A stretch of 49,968 nt of DNA, taken from Methanoculleus marisnigri (GTDB lineage: Archaea; Halobacteriota; Methanomicrobia; Methanomicrobiales; Methanoculleaceae). The position numbers and the translations under genes were made by a program. The stretch's first letter is position 1. Each line of letters starts with the position of its first letter. The notes below the pieces were generated by a model. That model was not told the DNA's origin. It made no database searches and saw nothing but the letters and a program-made list of their open reading frames with translations. Below are positions 7,650 to 15,724 of this stretch, one piece after another. The stretch is taken from NCBI GenBank assembly GCA_002503885.1, contig DASQ01000034.1, forward strand, positions 1 through 49,968, in the 5' to 3' direction.

Positions 7650-10271
7650 ATGACCGACGGACCGACCCCGGCAATGCGGCAATACTATTCAGTGAAGGCC
7701 CGATACCCCGACGCAGTCCTCTTCTTCCGGATGGGAGACTTCTTCGAGACCTTCGGTGAGGACGCCGGCGTGGTGGCCCGGGAACTCGACATCACCCTGA
7801 CGGCCCGGGGCAGGGACAAGAACGGCGACCGGATGCCGCTCGCGGGCGTCCCCCACCACGCGGCCGACGGCTACATCGCCCGCCTGGTGAACAAGGGCTA
7901 CAAGGTGGTGATCTGTGACCAGATAGAGGACCCGAAGACCGCGAAAGGCGTGGTGAAGCGGGACGTCACCAGGGTGATCACCCCGGGAACGCTGATCGAC
8001 TCCTCGATGCTCGGCTCAGCGGGAGCCCAGTACCTGATGGCGGTCGCCCCCGACCGGAAAGATACCTTCGGCCTCGCGTTCCTGGACATCTCCACCGGCG
8101 AGTTCTTCGTCTCCGCGGGGAGCGGCGGGCGCGACTACGCCGAGATCGTCTCGGAGGTGGTCAGGTACCGCCCGTCGGAAGCGATCGTCCCCGAAAGCCT
8201 CGCGGACGCGCTCCCCAACCGGCTCGAAACCCTCGGGGTGACGGTGAGCCGCTACCGCGACGACGCCTTCGACGCCGATGCAGCGTGCGAGCGTCTCTGC
8301 GAGCAGTTCGGGGCGGCGACGCTCGACGGCTACGGGTGCGCCGGGATGACGGGAGCGGTCGCCGCGGCCGGGGCGGCGCTCCGCTACGCCCAGGAGACCC
8401 AGCAGTCGCCCCTCACCCACATCTCCGGCATCGCAACACGGATCCCGTCGGGGAACATGATGCTCGACGCCATCACCCTCCGGAACCTGGAGATCACGAC
8501 GAGCATCCGCGGCGTTGACGATGCAAGCACGCTTCTCTCCGCGCTCGACGTCACGGAGACCTCGATGGGAAGCCGGACGATGCGGTCGTTCCTGATCAGC
8601 CCGCTGCTCGGGAAGAGGACGATCGAGGGGAGGCTCGATGCGGTGGAGTGGCTCCTCGAACACGCGCTCGATCGGCAGGCGCTTCGCACGACGCTCGGCG
8701 ACTTCGCCGATATCGAGCGGATTGCAGGAAGGATCGCCTACGGGAACGCCGGCCCCCGGGATCTCGGGACGCTCAAGGAGTCGCTTGAAGCGATCCCGGA
8801 TCTAAAGGCGCTCTTCGCCGCCGACGCCCCGGCCCTGGTCCGCGAGGCCCTCGATGCGATGAGCGACCACGCCCGGGTCACGGATCTTGTCGGGCGGGCG
8901 ATCGTGGACGAGCCCCCGGCGGTCGCAAAGTCGGGGGGGATGATCCGCGAAGGGTTCAACGAGAAACTCGACGAACTCCGGCACCTCGCGACGTCCGGGA
9001 AAGACTGGATCGTGGAGTTCCAGCAGCAGGAGCGGGAGAGGACCGGGATTAAGTCCCTCAAGGTCGGCTACAACCGGGTCTTTGGGTACTACATCGAGGT
9101 GACGAGACCGAACCTGCACCTGGTGCCGCCGGAGTACGAGCGCCGGCAGACGACCTCGAACGGCGAGCGCTACACGATACCCGACCTCCGGGAGAAGGAG
9201 GCGATGATCGCGACCGCCGAAGAGCGCCTCTCGGCCCTCGAGGCGGAGATCTACACCGAACTCGTCCGGACGCTCGCAGCGGAAGTCCCCGGTCTCCAGG
9301 CGACCGCCCGGGCGGTGGGGCTGCTCGATGTCTACGCGGCCCTCGCCGAGGTCGCCGCCCGCTACGGCTACTCCCGCCCGGTGATCGAGGAGAGCGGCCG
9401 GACCATCATCAGGGACGGGCGCCACCCGGTGGTGGAGCGGCACCTCCCGGTACCGTTCGTCCCGAACGACACGGATCTCGATGCCGCCGGCGACCAGATC
9501 ATGATCATCACCGGGGCGAACATGGCGGGCAAGTCCACCTACATGCGGGCGGTGGCGCTCTGCTGCATCATGGCCCAGATGGGAAGTTTCGTCCCGGCCC
9601 GGCACGCCACCATCGGGATCGCGGACCGGGTCTTCACCCGGGTGGGAGCGTTTGACGATCTCGCCTCCGGACAGTCCACGTTCATGGTGGAGATGCTCGA
9701 ACTCGCAAATATCTTAAACAACGCGACGCCGCGAAGCCTGGTCATCCTCGACGAGATCGGGCGGGGGACGAGCACGCTGGATGGGTGCTCGATCGCCCGG
9801 GCGGTGGTGGAGTTCCTGCACGGAAAAGCGGTTGCAGGGCCACGGACCCTCTTTGCGACCCACTTCCACGACTTGATCGACCTCGAGGGGTCGCTCAAGC
9901 GGGCGAAGAACTTCCACTTCGCCGTGAAGGATACGGGGAGCGACGTCGTCTTCCTCAGAAAGATCATCCCCGGCGCAACCGACAAGAGTTACGGTGTCCA
10001 CGTGGCGCACCTCGCCGGCATCCCGAAGACCGTGACCGACCGGGCGATGGTGCTCTTGAAGGAGGCGTCGATGCGGGAGTATTCCGGCGGCCCGCGGGCT
10101 CCCCGCTACACCCAGATGCTCCTCCTCGACCCCGGCGAAGGGGTCGTCGCGGAGAACCCGGCGGTCGAGGCATTGAAGGGCCTGAACCCGAACGAGATGA
10201 CGCCGATGGAAGCCTTAAACGCCCTCTGCCGGCTTCAGAGACTGGCGAACGGCGAGGAGGGAGAACGATGA
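7650..10271 (+). CDS. mutS: DNA mismatch repair protein MutS
   Basis: Recognises mispaired or looped DNA and recruits MutL. 873 residues, normal for bacterial-type MutS1. The N-terminal mismatch-reading domain has the Phe-x-Glu motif in MGDFFETF. The core lever and clamp domains follow. The C-terminal ABC ATPase has a P-loop ITGANMAGKST (Pro of the usual TGPNM replaced by Ala), DEIGRGTST (Walker B) and the FATHFHDL His-loop. The C-terminus holds the helix-turn-helix dimer region. Its stop overlaps the mutL start as ATGA. This is a bacterial system that most archaea lack, so a horizontal origin followed by retention is likely. Confidence 0.96.
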   Translation: MTDGPTPAMRQYYSVKARYPDAVLFFRMGDFFETFGEDAGVVARELDITLTARGRDKNGDRMPLAGVPHHAADGYIARLVNKGYKVVICDQIEDPKTAKGVVKRDVTRVITPGTLIDSSMLGSAGAQYLMAVAPDRKDTFGLAFLDISTGEFFVSAGSGGRDYAEIVSEVVRYRPSEAIVPESLADALPNRLETLGVTVSRYRDDAFDADAACERLCEQFGAATLDGYGCAGMTGAVAAAGAALRYAQETQQSPLTHISGIATRIPSGNMMLDAITLRNLEITTSIRGVDDASTLLSALDVTETSMGSRTMRSFLISPLLGKRTIEGRLDAVEWLLEHALDRQALRTTLGDFADIERIAGRIAYGNAGPRDLGTLKESLEAIPDLKALFAADAPALVREALDAMSDHARVTDLVGRAIVDEPPAVAKSGGMIREGFNEKLDELRHLATSGKDWIVEFQQQERERTGIKSLKVGYNRVFGYYIEVTRPNLHLVPPEYERRQTTSNGERYTIPDLREKEAMIATAEERLSALEAEIYTELVRTLAAEVPGLQATARAVGLLDVYAALAEVAARYGYSRPVIEESGRTIIRDGRHPVVERHLPVPFVPNDTDLDAAGDQIMIITGANMAGKSTYMRAVALCCIMAQMGSFVPARHATIGIADRVFTRVGAFDDLASGQSTFMVEMLELANILNNATPRSLVILDEIGRGTSTLDGCSIARAVVEFLHGKAVAGPRTLFATHFHDLIDLEGSLKRAKNFHFAVKDTGSDVVFLRKIIPGATDKSYGVHVAHLAGIPKTVTDRAMVLLKEASMREYSGGPRAPRYTQMLLLDPGEGVVAENPAVEALKGLNPNEMTPMEALNALCRLQRLANGEEGER

Positions 10272-12022
10272 CGAAGATACGGGTCCTCGACCCCGACACG
10301 GTGAACCAGATCGCCGCCGGCGAGGTCGTGGAGCGGCCTGCATCGGTGGTGAAGGAGCTCCTGGAGAACGCGATCGATGCGGGCGCAACAAGCATCCTCA
10401 TCGACGTCTCTTCAGACCTCGCCGGGATCACGAAGGTCCGGGTGACCGACAACGGCGAGGGGATGACACCGGAGGAGGCGGTCCTCGCCTTCCACCCCCA
10501 CGCGACGAGCAAGATCCGCGATATCGCCGACCTCTCCGCCATCCGCACCCTGGGGTTCCGGGGAGAGGCGCTCGCAAGCATCGCCGCCGTCGCGGAGGTG
10601 ACCCTGATCACCCGCCAGAGGGGCGCCGCGGCGCTCGCCGGCACCCGGGTGCTGGTCAGGGGCGGCGAGGTGATGGAGAAGAGCGAGGTGGGGGCGCCGG
10701 AGGGGACGACAGTCACCGTGGAGCGCCTCTTCTACAACACCCCCGCCCGCCGGAAGTTCTTGAAGAGCAGGAACACCGAGCTTGCCCACCTCTACGGGGT
10801 CGTGGAGAACCTGGCCCTCGCGCACGGCGAGGTCGCCTTCCGGGTGGTGCACAACGGGAAGGAGCGGATGGCTACCCAGCGCTCAGGTGGGCTCTTAAAC
10901 GCCATCGCCGGGCTCTACGGCGCAGACCTTGCCCGGACACTCGTCCCCGTCGAGGCGAGGCTCCCGTTCCTCCGCATCGGCGGCTACGTCTCCCGCCCGT
11001 CTGAGAGCAGGGGGAACCCCTCGCAGGTCTTCATCAGCATCAATGGCAGAAGCATCACCTCCCGGCCGATCGCCGCCGCCGTCCGGGAGGGCTACGGCAC
11101 CCTCCTCCCGAAAGACCGCTACCCGGTGGCGTTCATCGAACTCTCGATCGATACCGACCTGGTGGACGTCAATGTCCACCCGACGAAACGGGAGGTCCGT
11201 CTCTCCCGGGAGCGGGAGATCCTCCCGGCGGTTTCGGCGGCCGTGGAGGAGGCGCTCGCCACGCACGACCTCGCACGCGAGGCGCCGGCCGAGCCGGTGC
11301 AGCAGCAGATCTCCCCGGCAGAGCCCCGGCAGGTACGGACCCCGACGGCCGGCGAGCCGGAAGCCGCCTACACGGCGGGGCACCGGGAACTCGCCCTCTC
11401 TGATAAGCAGCTCCGGCGGACGGAGACGGAGGGCAGAGAGAACCTCCTTCCGGCCATGGAGCCGGTCGGGCAGGTGGCGGCGACCTACATCGTGGCGGAG
11501 GGGACCGACGGCACCCTCTACCTCGTCGACCAGCACGCCGCCCACGAGCGCATCCTCTATGACCAGGTCGTGGAGCAGCGTGATGCCGGAGCCGGGTCGC
11601 AGGAACTGATCATGCCGGTCGTCCTCTCCCTCCCCCCAAAGGATTCCGCGGCGCTCCGGGACGCGATGCCGCTCCTTCTTGGCGAGGGGTTCGTGGTGGA
11701 GGAGTTCGGCCGGGACACCTTCGCCGTCCGGGCGGTGCCCGCTGCCCTCGGCGCAATCGAAGGCCCCGAGACAGTCCGGGAGACGATCGCCGACCTCCTC
11801 ACGGATACGTCCCGCACCACCCCCGACCGGCGGGAGGCGGTCACCTGTATCGTCGCCTGCAGGGGTGCGGTGAAGGCCGGCGCCCACCTGACGCACGACC
11901 AGCAGAAGCGCCTCCTCGCACAGCTCGCCCGGACAAAGACCCCCTGGACGTGCCCGCACGGGAGGCCGACAGTGGTGGCGTTCGACAGGAGGAAGATCGA
12001 CGGGATCTTTCGGCGGGTGTAA
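10268..12022 (+). CDS. mutL: DNA mismatch repair protein MutL
   Basis: Mismatch-repair matchmaker and probable nicking endonuclease, 584 residues from the ATG at 10268, which overlaps the mutS stop by 4 nt. The open frame extends upstream inside mutS, but the coupled ATG and the family start TKIRVLDPDTVNQIAAGEV fix the start. GHKL ATPase motifs: ENAIDAGA, DNGEGM and the GFRGEAL block. The C-terminal domain has DQHAAHERILYD, ACRGAVKAG and CPHGRP. These are the metal-site motifs of endonuclease-type MutL, but the last acidic position of DQHA(X)2E(X)4E is Asp instead of Glu. No methyl-directed mutH lies nearby, which fits the nicking type. Confidence 0.95.
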   Translation: MTKIRVLDPDTVNQIAAGEVVERPASVVKELLENAIDAGATSILIDVSSDLAGITKVRVTDNGEGMTPEEAVLAFHPHATSKIRDIADLSAIRTLGFRGEALASIAAVAEVTLITRQRGAAALAGTRVLVRGGEVMEKSEVGAPEGTTVTVERLFYNTPARRKFLKSRNTELAHLYGVVENLALAHGEVAFRVVHNGKERMATQRSGGLLNAIAGLYGADLARTLVPVEARLPFLRIGGYVSRPSESRGNPSQVFISINGRSITSRPIAAAVREGYGTLLPKDRYPVAFIELSIDTDLVDVNVHPTKREVRLSREREILPAVSAAVEEALATHDLAREAPAEPVQQQISPAEPRQVRTPTAGEPEAAYTAGHRELALSDKQLRRTETEGRENLLPAMEPVGQVAATYIVAEGTDGTLYLVDQHAAHERILYDQVVEQRDAGAGSQELIMPVVLSLPPKDSAALRDAMPLLLGEGFVVEEFGRDTFAVRAVPAALGAIEGPETVRETIADLLTDTSRTTPDRREAVTCIVACRGAVKAGAHLTHDQQKRLLAQLARTKTPWTCPHGRPTVVAFDRRKIDGIFRRV

Positions 12023-12064
12023 GGGACCGATCGCCCGGGACGGAAAATACTGGGTATAATCGCA

Positions 12065-12080
12065 CTATTTTTTAATACAG
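12065..12080 (+). promoter_or_regulatory. TATA-like box upstream of small ORFs
   Basis: The AT tract ctattttttaatac ends about 20-30 nt before an ATG at 12098, the spacing expected for a leaderless or short-leader archaeal transcript. It suggests that the short frames at 12098-12354 are transcribed independently of mutL. Confidence 0.4.
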
Positions 12081-12097
12081 GGACATTTTACGGACCA

Positions 12098-12193
12098 ATG
12101 GGCAAAAGCCCGTATCACAATGGATTTATTCTCAGGAGATCAGAACGGCTATGCGTCACAGTGGGACCCATCCACTGCGAACGAAAGGATTGA
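12098..12193 (+). CDS. Possible 31-residue leader ORF
   Basis: Starts MGKSPYHNGFILRR and ends in TGA just before the GTG start of the next frame. It lies at leaderless distance from the TATA-like box. An alternative 49-codon frame from the ATG at 12120 overlaps it. No family is recognised; the call rests on position alone. Confidence 0.2.
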   Translation: MGKSPYHNGFILRRSERLCVTVGPIHCERKD

Positions 12194-12198
12194 ACCAT

Positions 12199-12354
12199 GT
12201 GACACTACTCCAGCAGATCCGCCTCTGGATGAGGGCCAGGAGCAGAGGGAAGCAGTACCACGACTGTGAGAACGACCCGGTCATCGAACCGTACTTCGAT
12301 ATCTCTCCCGAAGTGACCCTTCCTCCAGATATACCGCTGGAAGAGATCAGGTGA
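12199..12354 (+). CDS. Possible small hypothetical protein
   Basis: A 51-residue frame from a GTG at 12199 (VTLLQQIRLWMRARSRGKQY...), with an AAAGGA about 10 nt upstream. A longer version opens at the ATG at 12151. The N-terminal part is basic and amphipathic. The C-terminal half is acidic and proline-rich (DISPEVTLPPDIPLEEI). The composition looks protein-like, but there is no recognised family and competing frames exist. It sits between mutL and a convergent membrane-anchored protein gene. Confidence 0.3.
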   Translation: MTLLQQIRLWMRARSRGKQYHDCENDPVIEPYFDISPEVTLPPDIPLEEIR

Positions 12355-12414
12355 CGGGGAACCTCCTCAGACGTCCTGCCGAACGAATCACCTCTTAACA
12401 ACATCATATTACCC

Positions 12415-12582
12415 GCCACCTTTTTTAAAAACCCCTCGCACGCCGGATACTGCCCTCGCAGCCCGGGCGTGTAGCCCATTCATCGAGGAGTGGGGGCATC
12501 CCGCGGAGAGGAAGCGCCCCGCCCCCATCGGCAGGCAGCACGACTGAAGCACTGCGCATAGAGACGCGGCCAAAAAAAAGGT
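12415..12582. other. Structured gene-free stretch with TATA-like tract and U8 run
   Basis: No coding frame is convincing. A TATA-like ttttttaaaa (12422-12431) is followed by GC-rich sequence with an 8-bp stem: gtgggggc near 12490 pairs with gcccccat near 12525. A run of eight A at 12572-12579 is a T8 on the minus strand just after the stop of the PsbP-like gene and probably terminates it. The plus-strand TATA plus structure could encode a small RNA, but this is unproven. Confidence 0.35.
12572..12582 (-). terminator. U-rich terminator after PsbP-like gene
   Basis: On the minus strand a T8 tract begins a few nucleotides after the stop codon at 12583. Archaeal RNA polymerase terminates at such U-tracts without needing a strong hairpin. 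Confidence 0.55.
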
Positions 12583-13170
12583 TTAGAGGAACCGGAACGA
12601 TTCCGCCACCGGAGGCACATCGACGGAGTGGATGTCGTACTCCTCGGGGAATACCGTGTGCATGACCGAGTAGACGACGTCGTCCCTGACGGCATACCGG
12701 ATGACGAAGGTGTACCGGTCCTCCTCGACGATGGGGACCGAGAAGACCGACTCGTATGCCGGGACGCCGTCAAGGGAGGTCCTCTCCGTCGACACCCATT
12801 CGGCATCGATCCCGGCCTTGAGATCCTTCACATAGGTCGCGTTCAGCGCTTCGAGAACTTTCTCTTCATCGGCGGCTTCCTGGCCCGAGAGCGGGTTCGT
12901 GTTCACGCGGACCTCCTCGTGCCTGTCGGGGGACGAGAACCAGACGCTCTCGCCGGACTCGGTGTAGAACCACCCCTCCGGGCAGGTGACGGCATAGCCG
13001 TAGGTGGCATTGATGTAGGTGCCGTTCCCGGGGACCGGCGCCGGGGTCGGGGTCGGGGTCGGAACCGGACCGGGCGGCTGCGGGGAGGAGAGTCCCGGCA
13101 GCGTTGCCGCCAGGACAGCAATCACGGCAACCGCAAGAACCCCGATGATCAGCAGACTCTGTGACTTCAT
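12583..13170 (-). CDS. Membrane-anchored PsbP-like protein
   Basis: 195 residues from the ATG at 13170 (MKSQSLLIIGVLAV...). The frame stays open upstream, but that part has no protein character. An N-terminal hydrophobic helix (about 5-22) is followed by a Pro/Thr linker (PGPVPTPTPTPAPVPGNG) and a domain beginning INATYGYAVTCPEGWFY. The Tyr-Gly-(Ile/Tyr/Phe)...P.GW pattern is typical of the PsbP/DUF1795 fold seen in many methanogen exported proteins. The linker and anchor put the domain outside the membrane. It diverges from nothing and is followed by a U-tract. Its role is unknown; in archaea this fold is not photosynthetic. Confidence 0.7.
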   Translation of the reverse strand: MKSQSLLIIGVLAVAVIAVLAATLPGLSSPQPPGPVPTPTPTPAPVPGNGTYINATYGYAVTCPEGWFYTESGESVWFSSPDRHEEVRVNTNPLSGQEAADEEKVLEALNATYVKDLKAGIDAEWVSTERTSLDGVPAYESVFSVPIVEEDRYTFVIRYAVRDDVVYSVMHTVFPEEYDIHSVDVPPVAESFRFL

Positions 13171-13350
13171 ACTATCCGGGTACGTGACCCGAACGAGAAT
13201 AAATACTCTCCAGTCAGGTCCTGTTGACGACCGCGATCCTTCCTTCGATCGCCGGGACCACCGGGGAACCCTCGCGCAGGTGTTCCGCGACGGGGTCGAT
13301 GTCGTAGACACCGTCCCGATCACGACAGGAGAATCAGAGCGTGGCGGCCT
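13171..13350. other. Intergenic stretch with a possible gene remnant
   Basis: 180 bp. A minus-strand TATA-like gtatttattc near 13198-13207 could drive the PsbP-like gene. On the minus strand, 13214-13327 encodes a protein-like tail (DGVYDIDPVAEHLREG...PAIEGRIAVVNRT then stop) with no start codon. It looks like the C-terminus of a lost gene. Confidence 0.35.
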
Positions 13351-14220
13351 TTAAAAAGCCGCAACGACCTGGGGACCCGGGGGAGCGCGGACATCGGCGA
13401 GCAGCTCGTCGAGAGTATCCACGTATTTCACCTGGATGCCGAAGTTCTCCTCGATGTACTCTTTCGCATCAGTGGCGACCGGCCGCTGCCTTGCTATCTT
13501 CAGTCCGCCGAACGACCGGCCCTCCTCCTGATAATCGATCACCTGGTCGTTCTCGTCCGAGAGGATCAGGAGCGTCTTCCCGCTCGCTGCTGCGGCCTCG
13601 GCCTTCTCGAGGATTCCCCCGACCGGGCCGATCTTCCCGCTCTCATCGATGGATCCCGTCACCGTCACGCTCTGGTTGAGCTCGAACCCCTCCAGCACCG
13701 AGATGAGCAGCGTGGCCATCAGCGCCCCGGCACTGGGGCCGTCGATCTCCGAGACCTCCTCCGGGCCCTGGATGCTGAAGATGATGTCGCTACCCGTAAA
13801 GTCCACGCTGGAGTGGTTGGCGGCGACAACGACCGCAAGGTTCGCGGCATCCTGAAAGGCTATCCCCATCAGGGGTGTTGTCTGGACGAGCACCCTTCCT
13901 CTTCCGGGCACGATCTCAACCGAGACATTCACCATCGCCCCCTCTTCGGTCACCTCCTCATAGAGGAGCGGGCTCCCCCGGTCAACCTCGACCTTCTGGA
14001 GGATGACCGGCACCTGCATCGAGACCACACTCCCGTTCCCTGCTCCCTTCCCGGGAGGGAGAGGGCTCAGGGTCGCCGTCGGGATCGCATCAGCCCCTCC
14101 GGGCCTGGAAAGGGCCGGGGAGAGGCCGCTTTGCGGCATGAGAACGACGGCCAGGACGAAGACGTTCGCAACGAGCGATAAAACAAGCAGAACCGTCAGG
14201 GTCTTCTCCCGTATACGCAT
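13351..14220 (-). CDS. Exported Lon-type (S16) protease domain protein
   Basis: 289 residues from the ATG at 14220 (MRIREKTLTVLLVLSL...). An N-terminal membrane anchor (about 8-30) and a low-complexity linker precede an S16 peptidase domain without any AAA ATPase module. Catalytic marks: Ser in DGPSAGALMATLL and Lys in GPVGGILEKAEAA, plus VTVTGSIDESGKIGPVGG. An upstream segment carries a beta-rich region (VSVEIVPGRGRVLVQT). Topology predicts the protease outside the membrane, unlike ATP-dependent Lon. The family is common in methanogens as a PDZ-less secreted Lon-like protein with unknown substrates. An in-frame ATG six codons upstream is less likely. Confidence 0.85.
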   Translation of the reverse strand: MRIREKTLTVLLVLSLVANVFVLAVVLMPQSGLSPALSRPGGADAIPTATLSPLPPGKGAGNGSVVSMQVPVILQKVEVDRGSPLLYEEVTEEGAMVNVSVEIVPGRGRVLVQTTPLMGIAFQDAANLAVVVAANHSSVDFTGSDIIFSIQGPEEVSEIDGPSAGALMATLLISVLEGFELNQSVTVTGSIDESGKIGPVGGILEKAEAAAASGKTLLILSDENDQVIDYQEEGRSFGGLKIARQRPVATDAKEYIEENFGIQVKYVDTLDELLADVRAPPGPQVVAAF

Positions 14221-14298
14221 ATGCTGCCCGAATACCATGCATTTGGATATATACCTTTCCGCTGAGCGACTGGCGCGAGCATTGCGAGCGGCGGGAGC

Positions 14299-14342
14299 TT
14301 GAGAAGACCGAAGGTCTTCGAATGCGATGGGCCGAAGGGTGA
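14299..14342. repeat. Hairpin-containing dispersed repeat, copy 1
   Basis: Contains a perfect 7-bp stem gaagacc/ggtcttc (14303-14309 with 14313-14319, loop gaa). It is flanked by ggagcttgagaa before and ttcgaatgcgatgggccga after. The flanks recur at 40955-41000 around a different stem. It lies between the Lon-type gene and a methyltransferase gene. Confidence 0.55.
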
Positions 14343-14397
14343 CCGCTCCCCGGCAGGGCCGGGACAGCGTTCCGGGCGATCGAACGAGGAGGCGCCG

Positions 14398-15192
14398 TTA
14401 CTCCGGCTTTTTGACCGCTTCGACCTCGAGGCGCACCATGGGGATGTGGATGCGGCCGTCGGGCGATGGATACCGCTCGACGTACCGGTTCGCCACTTCA
14501 GCGACGAATGCCGATCGGGCCTCCTCGGGCAGCCGGTCGAGGTACAGGAGCCAGGTGGTCCGGATCCACCCCGCGAAGCCCTCCAGTTCGTTAAATGTCA
14601 TCTGTTTATCGATCGGTTCCACCCGCACCAGCGCAAGCCCCGCCTCCGCGAGCCCCCTGCGTTCCTCTTCGGGGCCGTAGAAGGCGTAGCGGGGAAGCGG
14701 GCCGTCGAAGAGATCCTTCCACGGCCCCTCTTCGAACATCTCGTCCGCGAGCGCGAGGACCGGTGCGGCATTTCCCTTCCCGCCCATCTGGAGGAGGACC
14801 CTTCCCCCCGGCCGGAGAGCACAAGCGATGCCCGAAAAGACCCTGCCGTGGTCGGCGACCCAGTGCAGGGCGGTGTTCGAGAAGACCGCGTCGAACTCCC
14901 GATCGAACGGCAGGTCGAGCATGTCGCCCTCGACGAACCGGAGGTTTCGATACTGCTCCGGGGGGAAGCACTCCCGGGCAAAGGCGATCATGTCGCGAGA
15001 GAGGTCGAGGCCGAGCACCGAGCCGGAGGGGAGGCAGGCGGCAATCTCCGCGGTCACCTTCCCCTCGCCGCACCCGAGGTCGAGCACCCGCTCGTCGCCG
15101 GCGAGATCGAGCTTCCCGATCAGTTCATGCGCCCACGTCTGCTGGGCGGAGGAGTGCTTGTGGTAGTCTTCCGGATTCCACGCGTGTGTGAT
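14398..15192 (-). CDS. SAM-dependent methyltransferase, trans-aconitate MT-like
   Basis: About 264 residues ending IPMVRLEVEAVKKPE. Class I methyltransferase motifs: VLDLGCGEGKVTAEIA (motif I), LGLDLS, VEGDMLDLPF, FSNTALHWV and LRPGGRVLLQMGG. The overall pattern resembles trans-aconitate 2-methyltransferase, a family that methylates small carboxylates, so the substrate is uncertain. The start is odd. A strong Shine-Dalgarno GGAGGGAG (15197-15204) sits at ideal spacing before an ATC at 15192, where the protein would start xTHAWNPEDYHKHSSAQQ. The only in-frame ATG is at 15267, before a stretch that does not look like protein. Either a rare ATC start or an ATG-to-ATC change is implied. Confidence 0.8.
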   Translation of the reverse strand: MTHAWNPEDYHKHSSAQQTWAHELIGKLDLAGDERVLDLGCGEGKVTAEIAACLPSGSVLGLDLSRDMIAFARECFPPEQYRNLRFVEGDMLDLPFDREFDAVFSNTALHWVADHGRVFSGIACALRPGGRVLLQMGGKGNAAPVLALADEMFEEGPWKDLFDGPLPRYAFYGPEEERRGLAEAGLALVRVEPIDKQMTFNELEGFAGWIRTTWLLYLDRLPEEARSAFVAEVANRYVERYPSPDGRIHIPMVRLEVEAVKKPE

Positions 15193-15267
15193 GATACTCC
15201 CTCCATGCGAGGCTACCCGGCCGGAGCGGCGGCAGGGGCTCTCGCAGGTGAGAGGTATCGCCGCCAC

Positions 15268-15724
15268 AGAGCATCAAGCCACCTGCGACAGATCGCTACG
15301 ACAGGGGTTTCGGGCGTTCACACTCTGCTTATTCACCTCCACACTGTTTCAGGCCGGCGATCGCTAAACCGGACGGCAGCCTCCTCATCGCAACTGACTG
15401 CTACTCCCGGTACCCATCCTCCCGCTGTCGAACGGATGGACGACCATCATCCCGAGGTCAGGCCCGCTACCTACTGCTGTTGTTCCAGGAGGAGGGGAAG
15501 ACGATAGGCAAATCTGAGATGATCTCGCTCAGGCAGGCGCCATTCACCTCGGAGGAGGGCCTGAGCTACATCGAGTATGCCTCCACCGCATATCGTGGAC
15601 GCGGATGCGTTTGCCTTGGCGAAGGAGGAATTCGTGAAAATGGATTTTGATGCACTATTTTTCTCAACGGGCACGACATCCTGAACATCTATGGAAAGAT
15701 AATATGGATCTACGGGCGTAATGT
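15268..15724. other. Gene-poor stretch with possible degraded gene
   Basis: 457 bp without an intact gene. On the plus strand, roughly 15478-15648 encodes a protein-like segment (LLFQEEGKTIGKSEMISLRQ... then YIEYASTAYRGRG) with no start and an early stop. The RGRG near its end is reminiscent of acetyl-CoA-binding loops in GNAT acetyltransferases, but this is weak. Composition becomes AT-richer toward 15650, continuing into the next frame. It is probably decayed sequence. Confidence 0.3.

Noticed and set aside
9785..10267. In-frame extension of mutL inside mutS
   Set aside because: The extension has no MutL homology; the coupled ATGA and the conserved MutL N-terminus set the start at 10268.
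12415..12582. Box C/D or H/ACA guide RNA
   Set aside because: A CUGA is present, but no RUGAUGA box at a proper distance, and no ACA end with kink-turn features was found.
14299..15507. 402-codon open frame on the plus strand
   Set aside because: It runs opposite a clear methyltransferase with all motifs; the product is Arg/Pro/Glu-rich without family features, as expected from a GC-rich antisense frame.
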